This document shows positions 1 to 5,500 of a stretch of 7,485 bases of DNA, in pieces. The translations under genes and the position numbers were made by a program. The notes beneath the pieces were generated by a model. It saw only the letters and a program-made list of their open reading frames with translations. It made no database searches and was not told the DNA's origin. The DNA comes from Treponema sp. (GTDB lineage Bacteria; Spirochaetota; Spirochaetia; Treponematales; Breznakiellaceae), in the NCBI GenBank assembly GCA_031256115.1, contig JAIRRF010000320.1, positions 1 through 7,485 of the forward strand, given 5' to 3'. Each line of letters begins with the position of its first letter. The first letter of the stretch is position 1.

Positions 1-26
1 ATCGTAGTTACAGTATAATGGGGCTT

Positions 27-68
27 GACTGCCGACTGCCGACTGCCGACTGCCGACTGCCGACTGCC
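27..68. repeat. Heptanucleotide tandem array (GACTGCC)x6
   Basis: Six perfect head-to-tail copies of GACTGCC, followed by a partial unit (GA). No gene spans it: the only frame through it with an ATG (from position 18) ends after 23 codons at 89. It is a simple sequence repeat of the kind that changes copy number by slippage. No function is visible. Confidence 0.95.
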
Positions 69-197
69 GAAGGGGAAATTGGGTTTTGAGTTCAAAATGC
101 CAGTTTTATGGCTCATAGAGAATGTTGTAGCATTTCAAAGTTAAAGTGTCAATCGAAATAAAATCCTAATTTACCACTGAGCCGATCATAATGTAAC

Positions 198-203
198 TAT
201 AAT
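198..203 (+). promoter_or_regulatory. Isolated perfect -10 hexamer (TATAAT) in the palindrome spacer
   Basis: A consensus TATAAT sits in the unpaired left spacer of the palindrome, and transcription from it would start at about 210, right at the beginning of the 27-bp middle arm (213). There is no good -35: the nearest candidate, TTACCA at 171-176, is 21 bp away. The opposite spacer holds a weaker inward-facing TATTAA on the - strand (449-444). It could be a promoter for a structured RNA or a chance match in AT-rich sequence. Confidence 0.25.
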
Positions 204-271
204 TAGTCTCATAAAGGGGCGACTTGTCTGCCGGGAAAGGTTCCTGGAATTCTCTGCCGAAGAGACCCGTT

Positions 272-292
272 AAAAAGCCTATTCGGCTTTTT
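272..292 (+). terminator. AT-rich terminator-like hairpin inside the palindrome
   Basis: AAAAAGCC (272-279) pairs perfectly with GGCTTTTT (285-292) across a 5-base loop, and the T-run continues into ATTT. The shape suits a rho-independent terminator readable in either direction. It lies only on the left half of the palindrome and has no counterpart at the mirrored position (about 356-378). No gene ends just before it, so a terminator role is uncertain. Confidence 0.4.
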
Positions 293-534
293 ATTTCGGA
301 GTTTTGCTCTGATAAATTATTGTAAAATATTCGATATACTTGGAGCAAAACTCCATGTAAATATTCTACCAAAATAATCGGGGCTCCAGAGGCAGGTTCC
401 TCCAGAGCTTTCCCGGCAGACTAAGTCCGCCCCTTTGCAAGATTTAATATTGATTATTTGTATGCTCGGCTCAGCGGTAAATTGGGATTTTTCATACACC
501 CTGGGGCCAGAAATGTACACAAAAATAGACATTT

Positions 535-555
535 AGGGGTTTTGACAAAAGCCCT
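535..555. promoter_or_regulatory. 21-bp interrupted dyad upstream of the sigma-54 promoter
   Basis: AGGG-G-TTTT (535-543) mirrors AAAA-G-CCCT (547-555) around GAC, giving eight paired positions with a G/G mismatch. Its centre is about 96 bp upstream of the start point predicted from the sigma-54 promoter, a usual distance for an enhancer-binding-protein site. It also contains TTGACA (542-547), but no -10 hexamer sits at a workable distance. Its role is inferred from position and symmetry only. Confidence 0.35.
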
Positions 556-614
556 GGTTTCGTAAGTCTTTGTATTATAAGGAATTATCTATATTTTTCT
601 CATTCCTGCTTACT

Positions 615-630
615 TGGCATGGTTCTTGCT
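615..630 (+). promoter_or_regulatory. Sigma-54 (RpoN) -24/-12 promoter for the sigma factor gene
   Basis: TGGCATGGTTCTTGCT matches the sigma-54 consensus TGGCACG-N4-TTGCT at every defined base except one (C to T at 620). The invariant GG (616-617) and GC (628-629) are separated by exactly 10 bases. The predicted start point is near 641, giving a leader of about 42 bases to the ATG at 683. Sigma-54 promoters require an AAA+ activator; no activator gene is in the window. Confidence 0.78.
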
Positions 631-682
631 TATATATAAATGCACCGGTTGATTAAAACAATTGGTGACGAAGGAGGCTGTG

Positions 683-1501
683 ATGACAGACAAGAATTCT
701 GCAATTTTAAATGTTTATTTTAGTCAGATTAAAACTTTTCCGGTTTTAAGCTTAGAGGAAGAACAGGATATTATCGGACGTATCCAGCAGGGAGAGACAA
801 AACTCCGGAAGAAGCTGGTCGAATCCAATCTTCGTTTAGTCGTTAAAATTGCCCGTTCATATCTGGGCCAGGGTTTGCCGCTGCTTGACCTTATTCAGGA
901 AGGGAATATCGGCCTGATGTACGCGATTGACCGCTTTGATCCGGAAAAGAAAGTACGGTTTTCTACCTATGCAGGATGGTGGATTAGGCAATGTATACTC
1001 CGGTATATGGCAAACAACAGGCGCATCATTCGTTTGCCGCACAGAAAGGAAGAAATACTATGGAAAATACAAAAATCCTGTCATGATCTTACGCAAAAGC
1101 TAAACCGGATGCCCAATACAGCGGAAATTGCCCGGGAAATCCATGTACCTAAAGAAGAAGTAAATGTCGTCCTTTCAGTGGCCTCCAATATGCTTTCCCT
1201 GGAAACCGATGATCCGGAATCGGCGGGAGTTTTGGAATATCATGAAGATTATACCTACAATCCGGAACGGGCATTGCTAAGGAAGGATTCAAGGAACTCC
1301 ACCTTAAAGATATTGAACGGTTTAAAAGACCGGGAAAGAAAAATCCTTATGTACCGGTATCAACTTAACGGTTCCGGTAAACAAACCCTGAAAAAGATAA
1401 GCGATAAAATGGGGATTTCTCCCGAAACGGTACGGCAAATCGAGATAAGGGCTATCAGAAAAATCAGATATGATCCTGAAATGTATAATCTTTTGAGTTA
1501 A
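683..1501 (+). CDS. RNA polymerase sigma factor, sigma-70 family group 2 (RpoS-like)
   Basis: A 272-residue sigma factor that directs RNA polymerase to a subset of promoters. Region 1.2 is visible near residues 8-32 (VYFSQIKTFPVLSLEEEQDI). Region 2 spans about 43-112, with DLIQEGNIGLM (69-79), AIDRFDPEKKVRFSTYA (81-97) and WWIRQ (99-103). Region 3 is about 118-170, and region 4 about 212-262, with the helix-turn-helix near TLKKISDKMGISPETVRQIE. There is no long region 1.1 and no large non-conserved insert, so it is shorter than RpoD and fits the RpoS/RpoH-like group. I chose ATG 683 because AAGGAGG lies at 671-677, five bases upstream; in-frame TTG 662 and GTG 665 lie before that site. A sigma-54 promoter precedes it. 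By layout it resembles Borrelia rpoS, but orthology is inferred, so no symbol is given. Confidence 0.92.
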   Translation: MTDKNSAILNVYFSQIKTFPVLSLEEEQDIIGRIQQGETKLRKKLVESNLRLVVKIARSYLGQGLPLLDLIQEGNIGLMYAIDRFDPEKKVRFSTYAGWWIRQCILRYMANNRRIIRLPHRKEEILWKIQKSCHDLTQKLNRMPNTAEIAREIHVPKEEVNVVLSVASNMLSLETDDPESAGVLEYHEDYTYNPERALLRKDSRNSTLKILNGLKDRERKILMYRYQLNGSGKQTLKKISDKMGISPETVRQIEIRAIRKIRYDPEMYNLLS

Positions 1502-1543
1502 GGGAACGAAAACTTCTAAAAACTGAAGTTTTTAGAAGTTCCC
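1502..1543 (+). terminator. Terminator-like hairpin immediately after the sigma factor stop
   Basis: AACTTCTAAAAA (1511-1522) pairs perfectly with TTTTTAGAAGTT (1529-1540). The outer GGG (1502-1504) and CCC (1541-1543) can close it, or GGGAAC can instead pair with GTTCCC (1538-1543). It begins one base after the stop codon. The stem is AT-rich and the following TTAAGTTTT is a poor U-tract, so it may be an inefficient terminator or 3'-end stabiliser, letting some transcription run on into accDA. Confidence 0.55.
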
Positions 1544-1639
1544 TTAAGTTTTAGCAGCTCTGTACCTTCCACTAACATGGGAAATTGTGTATTCTTCCGT
1601 TATGGAAACACAAATCCTTTTTCTCCGGGAGGTTTTATC

Positions 1640-3166
1640 ATGGAGCTGCGAATAGGCTGGCAGGAAAGACTTGCCCTTACCGCCGATGAAGGAAGCTTTG
1701 TAGAATTTGATGCGAATCTTTCCTCATGTAATCCCATTGGCTATCCGGGCTATGAAGAAAAAATAGCCTCTCTTCAGAAGGAAACCAGTTCAAAGGAAGC
1801 GGTAATCACGGGACGCTGCACCATAGAAGGAGAGGCAGTGCTTATCGGCATCATGGACAGCCGTTTTATGATGGCCAGTATGGGCAGCGCCGTGGGGGAA
1901 AAAATTACCCGCCTTTTTGAGTACGGCCTGGAGCAAAAACTGCCGGTAATAATCTTTACAGCCTCCGGGGGAGCCCGGATGCAGGAAGGGACATTCTCCC
2001 TTATGCAGATGGCTAAAACATCCGGGGCATACTCCCTATTTAACAAGGCAGGCCTGCTTTATATTACCGTAGTCTGCGATCCCACCACCGGGGGTGTCCA
2101 GGCTTCGTATGCCTCTTTGGGGGATATTATAATCGCCGAGCCCGGCGCAACCGTGGGTTTTGCAGGCCGCCGGGTAATTCAGGACAGCATAGGACACTCC
2201 CTGCCGGACCATTTTCAGAAAGCGGAATTTATTCTGGAACATGGTTTTGCGGATATGCTTTGTCTCCGGGAAAAATTACGGCCTACCCTATCCAGGCTGC
2301 TTCGTTTTCACAAACCGGGCGGCGCTGCGTTTACCGTTGAAAACTCCGCTTCCCCGGCAAATTCCGGCACAAACACTGCCAAACTTACGGCGGTTCAAAA
2401 GCTGGAAAGGCTCCGCAGCATGAACCGCCCCAGCGCGGGCAATTTTATCTCTTTACTTTTTGATGATTTTACCGAATTCCACGGGGATCGTTATTTCGGT
2501 GACGATCCTGCAATCATGGGGGGTGTAGCTTTTTTCCAGGGAAACCCCGTAACGTTAATAGCCATGCCCAAAGGTGCGGATATAGATGAACTTAAACGGA
2601 CCAACTTTTCCATGCCCCATCCGGAAGGCTACCGAAAAGCTTTGCGCCTTGCCCGGCAGGCAGAAAAATTCCGCCGTCCGGTAATCTGCCTGATTGACAC
2701 CCCCGGCGCTTTTTGCGGGGTGGAAGCGGAGGAACGGGGCCAGGGAGAAGCCATAGCCCGGAATCTGGCCGCCTTTATGGAACTGCAAACCCCGGTAATA
2801 TCGGTAGTTTTAGGCGAAGGAGGATCCGGCGGCGCCCTGGCTTTGGGGGTTTGCGACGATTTAGCCATGATGGAGAACGCCCTGTATTCGGTAATTAACC
2901 CCAGGGGCTTTGCATCGATTCTTTGGAAGGATCCAGGCAGGGAAAAAGAAGCGGCGGAATTAATGAAAATAAGCGCGGAGGATCTAAAAAATGCAGGGAT
3001 ATGCGATACGGTCATTGCCGAAGAAAACGATGTGGAAGGGACCGCCGCTAATCTGCGCCGGTATCTATTAAATATTCTTTCCCGGCTTTGTGCGGATGAT
3101 CCCGCTGCATTGCCCGCAAAACGGTACCGCCGTTTCCGCAGCATGGGGCAGTTCACAGAGTCCTAG
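1640..3166 (+). CDS. accDA: Acetyl-CoA carboxylase carboxyltransferase, fused beta-alpha subunits (AccD-AccA)
   Basis: Transfers the carboxyl group from biotin to acetyl-CoA to make malonyl-CoA for fatty-acid synthesis. The 508-residue protein joins an AccD-like half (about 1-225) to an AccA-like half (about 255-508) through a Ser/Ala/Asn/Thr-rich linker (about 226-250). AccD signatures are SGGARMQEG with SLMQMAKTSG (about 109-129) and DPTTGGVQAS (147-156). AccA signatures are HGDRYFGDDPAIMGG (281-295), PEGYRKALRL, DTPGAFCGVEAEERGQGEA (353-371) and GEGGSGGALALG (392-403). The four-cysteine zinc ribbon that normally opens AccD is absent. ATG 1640 is preferred because GGGAGG is at 1627-1632; an in-frame ATG at 1577 has no ribosome site and adds only 21 unrelated-looking residues. 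PccB/MmdA proteins have similar size and order, but the AccA/AccD-specific motifs argue against them. accB and accC are not in the window. Confidence 0.95.
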   Translation: MELRIGWQERLALTADEGSFVEFDANLSSCNPIGYPGYEEKIASLQKETSSKEAVITGRCTIEGEAVLIGIMDSRFMMASMGSAVGEKITRLFEYGLEQKLPVIIFTASGGARMQEGTFSLMQMAKTSGAYSLFNKAGLLYITVVCDPTTGGVQASYASLGDIIIAEPGATVGFAGRRVIQDSIGHSLPDHFQKAEFILEHGFADMLCLREKLRPTLSRLLRFHKPGGAAFTVENSASPANSGTNTAKLTAVQKLERLRSMNRPSAGNFISLLFDDFTEFHGDRYFGDDPAIMGGVAFFQGNPVTLIAMPKGADIDELKRTNFSMPHPEGYRKALRLARQAEKFRRPVICLIDTPGAFCGVEAEERGQGEAIARNLAAFMELQTPVISVVLGEGGSGGALALGVCDDLAMMENALYSVINPRGFASILWKDPGREKEAAELMKISAEDLKNAGICDTVIAEENDVEGTAANLRRYLLNILSRLCADDPAALPAKRYRRFRSMGQFTES

Positions 3167-3190
3167 GAGTCTGTCGGAAAAGAGGTGCAC

Positions 3191-3625
3191 ATGTTCCTTA
3201 AAAAGAAAGAAACTTTCAGCGTAACAAAATTCTGGCAGGAGTATGAAGAATCAATAGGCGAAAAGGTACTGGCTAAATCCCTGGGTCAATACATCAGCGG
3301 CTGGGCTGAATATACCCAGACACTTTGGGGCCTGGCAATCGCCACTTCCGCAGGTTTCCGTTTTCATCACTTTCCCCATGAGGGGTGGCTCATGGCCTTG
3401 TCCAGAATAACTTCCGGCGGCGAAGGGCCTAAAGAAAAAAAATTCTTTATTCCAAAAGAATCCATTAACTCCATAGAATTGATTACGGAAAAACGCCGGT
3501 GGAAGAAAATACTTTTTCCCTGCAACCCGGTGCTGGTTATCCAATGCAGCATTAACGGAATAGAGACAAGTATTGTGATAGAAGCGGACAACAATGCCGC
3601 CGCTGTTGCGGAAGCGCTCAAGTGA
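3191..3625 (+). CDS. Conserved-looking small cytoplasmic protein of unknown function
   Basis: I do not recognise this 144-residue protein. It has no signal peptide or membrane segment, starts Lys-rich (MFLKKKETF) and has an aromatic N-terminal half (residues 14-68, with several Trp/Tyr/Phe and FRFHHFPHEGW). The second half alternates hydrophobic and charged stretches (FFIPKESINSIEL, then ILFPCNPVLVIQC and TSIVIEADNNAAAVAEALK), resembling a PH/GRAM-like beta-sandwich closed by a helix; that fold is only an impression. ATG 3191 is preferred over in-frame GTG 3185 because AAGAGG ends at 3185, five bases before the ATG. It starts 24 bases after the accDA stop with no terminator between, so it is probably cotranscribed. 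Its stop is 2 bases from that of the convergent cysE. Confidence 0.8.
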   Translation: MFLKKKETFSVTKFWQEYEESIGEKVLAKSLGQYISGWAEYTQTLWGLAIATSAGFRFHHFPHEGWLMALSRITSGGEGPKEKKFFIPKESINSIELITEKRRWKKILFPCNPVLVIQCSINGIETSIVIEADNNAAAVAEALK

Positions 3626-3627
3626 AA

Positions 3628-4506
3628 TTATTTTATTGTTTTTGTCTGTTCTACGTAAACCTTTGAACCGGGAGCTACCGATTCGATGATCCACACATTG
3701 CCCCCGATAACCGATCCCCGGCCTATGACGGTATCTCCCCCCAGGATGGTGGCGCCGGCATAGATCGTAACATCATCTTCGATGCTTGGATGCCGCTGTT
3801 TACCGGCCGTCTCTTTTTTTACCGAAAGAGCCCCCAGGGTAACCCCCTGGTAGATTTTTACATTTTTTCCGATTATCGAAGTTTCCCCAATAACCACCCC
3901 CGTACCGTGGTCAATAAAAAAAGATTCGCCGATTTTTGCGCCGGGGTGTATGTCTATTCCTGTTTTGTTATGGACAATCTCGCTCATCATCCGGGGGATT
4001 AGAGGTACTTCCAGGACCCAGAAAAAGTGGGCCAGCCGGTGTACCATGATCGCCTCCAGCCCCGGATAGGAAAGGATTACTTCCTCTATACTTTTAGCCG
4101 CCGGATCTCCCCCAAAAGCCGCCTGGATATCTTTTTCCAGCAAAAGCCTGATGGCGGGAAGTTCGCTGAAAAAACTTCCAACCAGGATTTCCGCCCCGGC
4201 ATGGCAGCCCCGGAAGGACTCGCCGCCTTTACCTTCCAGACGCAGCCCAAAGGCAACGCTTTTTTCCACTTCCTGTTCCAGGCTTCGGGCAGCCCTGTTT
4301 ACCCGTTCCGCAGTAATAAGAGCAAGCTTGTCGTGATCCAGGGCTTCCATTTCGCCAAAACCGGGAAGCAGCAGCTCCGTAAGTTCCCGCAGTATTTTTT
4401 CAATGCTCCGCTTGGAAGGAAGATTTACCTCTCCCGCGGGATTAACCAGACCCCGGCTGTTATAGGATTCCAGCAGAGCTTCTATGCTTTTGTCCAATCT
4501 CGGCAT
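3628..4506 (-). CDS. cysE: Serine O-acetyltransferase (CysE/EpsC type)
   Basis: Acetylates L-serine with acetyl-CoA to O-acetylserine, the precursor used by cysteine synthase. In the 292 residues an alpha-helical N-terminal region (about 1-175) precedes a left-handed beta-helix of hexapeptide repeats (about 184-275). Active-site markers fit the family: GIDIHPGAKIG (183-193), DHGTG with Asp199 and His200, and RHP with His239, equivalent to E. coli Asp157, His158 and His193. The segment TLGALSVKKE (223-232), in place of the E. coli TLGGTG form, matches the EpsC-type group. The protein ends soon after the helix (VEQTKTIK) and lacks the long E. coli-style tail that docks into cysteine synthase. 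It begins 10 bases after the preceding gene's stop with only a weak ribosome site (AAG at -10), suggesting translational coupling. No cysteine synthase gene is nearby. Confidence 0.93.
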   Translation of the reverse strand: MPRLDKSIEALLESYNSRGLVNPAGEVNLPSKRSIEKILRELTELLLPGFGEMEALDHDKLALITAERVNRAARSLEQEVEKSVAFGLRLEGKGGESFRGCHAGAEILVGSFFSELPAIRLLLEKDIQAAFGGDPAAKSIEEVILSYPGLEAIMVHRLAHFFWVLEVPLIPRMMSEIVHNKTGIDIHPGAKIGESFFIDHGTGVVIGETSIIGKNVKIYQGVTLGALSVKKETAGKQRHPSIEDDVTIYAGATILGGDTVIGRGSVIGGNVWIIESVAPGSKVYVEQTKTIK

Positions 4507-4516
4507 ATATCTTGAA

Positions 4517-5203
4517 TTAATTCCCCTTCAATTCAATCAATTCCATGCTTCCTATCAATTTATTCTTTTCGTCGTAGGATTCGGTCTTAATGGTACCAAT
4601 GCCAAGGGCATACCATGAAAGAGTTGTTGTTACCGTGGTTTTCCGCATTATAGTGGTAGTCACCTTTTGAGAAATTTTATGGCATTTAAAGGCTCCCCCC
4701 TGGACGGTCACATCTTCAACGGCCAGGTCTTTTCCTTCGGTCATTTTCATTACCGTCGTCAATTTCGTTATGATCATATCTACGGACATGGTCACGTCTG
4801 CATCTTTAAGCGTCTGCCCCGGCTGAAGATTCGCCGGAATTTCCATCGCTGTGCCGGTAATCTCTACTTGTATAGTAGGATCATTCTTCATACCGGGAAA
4901 CATTGATTTCATATCCAGAATAACCACACCGTCTTTTACGACCACCTGATATTCTATTTCATTGGGCGGATTACTGCGTTTACGGTTCTTGTCCAGGGTC
5001 TCTCCCATATAGGTGATAGTCATGTTTCTGCCCGAACCCTGTACATTCATAACGGTTATCACCGTATAGCTGGTAGCTTTTCCTTTGGCATCCTTATTTG
5101 CATAGGTCAGTACCATCCCGGCTTTGCTGGGAAAAAAGGTATTTTGAGCGTACAAGCCCGCCGCAATGGTGATTATAAACACAGTCATGAGTAGTTTTTT
5201 CAT
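4517..5203 (-). CDS. Secreted DUF3108-like/TapB-like protein
   Basis: A 228-residue exported protein of unknown function. Residues 1-19 form a signal peptide (MKKLLMTVFIITIAAGLYA, then Q) with a short basic start, a hydrophobic core and a probable cleavage after Ala19. There is no lipobox cysteine, so it is probably periplasmic. The mature part is beta-rich, with PSKAGMVLTYANKDAKGK near 25-42, an IPANLQPGQTLKDADV segment (122-137) and SWYALGIGTIKTESYDEK (196-213). The last motif is what suggests the DUF3108-like/TapB-like group; the assignment is from memory of the pattern and is tentative. The single cysteine (174) rules out an internal disulfide. A clear AAGGAG (5217-5212) lies 8 bases before the ATG. 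It is first in a two-gene unit with the serine acetyltransferase; no functional link is evident. Confidence 0.82.
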   Translation of the reverse strand: MKKLLMTVFIITIAAGLYAQNTFFPSKAGMVLTYANKDAKGKATSYTVITVMNVQGSGRNMTITYMGETLDKNRKRSNPPNEIEYQVVVKDGVVILDMKSMFPGMKNDPTIQVEITGTAMEIPANLQPGQTLKDADVTMSVDMIITKLTTVMKMTEGKDLAVEDVTVQGGAFKCHKISQKVTTTIMRKTTVTTTLSWYALGIGTIKTESYDEKNKLIGSMELIELKGN

Positions 5204-5228
5204 GGAATTTGCTCCTTTTCTTTATTAA

Positions 5229-5435
5229 TTTAACAATAACTATAATATTCTTCCGGTTATATGGCAATGGATCCCTGCCCCACTCACTTTTGTCTATTGG
5301 CATTTACAGACCAGTCTGGAAGCATTGGAGCAATTCAAAGAACTCCGGAAGCTCTACCGCGGCAAACCGGGTTCCTTTAATGTCCGCGAAGCCATAGATG
5401 AAGGGCGGCAAGAAAACACGGCGTTGCAATTTTAA
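5229..5435 (+). pseudogene. Probable C-terminal remnant of a + strand gene
   Basis: An open frame without an ATG runs from just after a stop at 5226 to the TAA at 5433-5435. Its last ~45 codons look like real protein: LEALEQFKELRKLYRGKPG followed by SFNVREAIDEGRQENTALQF, a charged amphipathic helix and a second helical segment. The first ~20 codons (around Asn-Asn-Asn-Tyr, then Trp/Pro) look non-coding and overlap the divergent - strand promoter. A GC-rich hairpin starts 9 bases after the stop, where a gene's terminator would be. The best reading is a gene that lost its 5' end. I cannot name the family; the small helical C-terminus is reminiscent of antitoxin-type proteins, which is a guess. 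A very short gene with a non-ATG start is the alternative. Confidence 0.38.
5239..5267 (-). promoter_or_regulatory. Sigma-70-type promoter for the secreted protein-cysE unit
   Basis: On the - strand, TTGCCA (5267-5262) and TATAGT (5244-5239) are separated by exactly 17 bp; each differs from consensus at one position. The predicted start near 5232 leaves a leader of about 28 bases that includes the AAGGAG ribosome site. Confidence 0.6.
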
Positions 5436-5444
5436 AATGAACCT

Positions 5445-5464
5445 CCCCGCGGCAAGCCGCGGGG
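5445..5464. terminator. GC-rich hairpin between the remnant gene and the radical SAM gene
   Basis: CCCCGCGG (5445-5452) pairs perfectly with CCGCGGGG (5457-5464) across a CAAG loop. It lies 9 bases after the stop of the + strand remnant and 36 bases beyond the stop of the - strand radical SAM gene, so it could terminate either. U-tracts are weak on both sides. Confidence 0.6.
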
Positions 5465-5500
5465 TATTAAACCAGACTTTCGAATAAGGCTGTTCCAGCT

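Larger units (their letters stand above)
160..491. repeat. Large nested imperfect palindrome / foldback element
   Basis: The two halves are inverted copies sharing one centre near 325. Outer arms 160-190 and 461-491 pair at 28 of 31 positions. Middle arms 213-239 and 408-436 pair over 27 bp with two single-base bulges. Shorter paired blocks lie further in (246-249/397-400, 254-258/391-395, 262-269/379-386), and the innermost arms 298-309 (GGAGTTTTGCTC) and 343-354 are a perfect 12-bp match. The arms are separated by AT-rich spacers of different sequence (191-212 and 437-460). Weaker symmetry (CATTTC and GTGT blocks) may extend it to about 131-515. Options are a MITE-like foldback element, two head-to-head copies of a ~165-bp repeat, an invertible segment, or a long structured RNA. 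No transposase or recombinase is in the window and no target-site duplication was recognised. The small reading frames inside it look like by-products of the symmetry. Confidence 0.85.

Noticed and set aside
213..436. 6S RNA, RNase P RNA, SRP RNA or tmRNA
   Set aside because: The hairpin shape first suggested a housekeeping RNA, but I could not find the conserved motifs of these RNAs on either strand.
213..436. Integron attC site
   Set aside because: The required GTT-type core boxes are missing at the arm ends, and no integrase or cassette is present.
166..532. Two overlapping - strand open frames of 68 and 71 codons within the palindrome
   Set aside because: They lie entirely in inverted-repeat sequence, lack good ribosome sites, and have no recognisable protein pattern; the symmetry and AT-rich spacers explain them better.
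542..580. Sigma-70 promoter from TTGACA with TATTAT at 573-578
   Set aside because: The spacing is 25 bp, far too long for a working promoter; the sigma-54 element closer to the gene is a better explanation.
662..682. Upstream TTG/GTG starts for the sigma factor
   Set aside because: They lie before the AAGGAGG ribosome site that is correctly placed for ATG 683.
1577..1639. Longer start for accDA at ATG 1577
   Set aside because: No ribosome site precedes it, and the extra 21 residues do not resemble an AccD zinc ribbon, while GGGAGG is well placed for ATG 1640.
2629..3156. Long - strand open frame opposite accDA
   Set aside because: It is antisense to the strongly conserved AccA half, and its Ser/Arg/Pro-rich translation is typical of a shadow frame.
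4027..4515. + strand open frame opposite cysE
   Set aside because: It is a shadow of the serine acetyltransferase gene, with no ribosome site and no recognisable motif.
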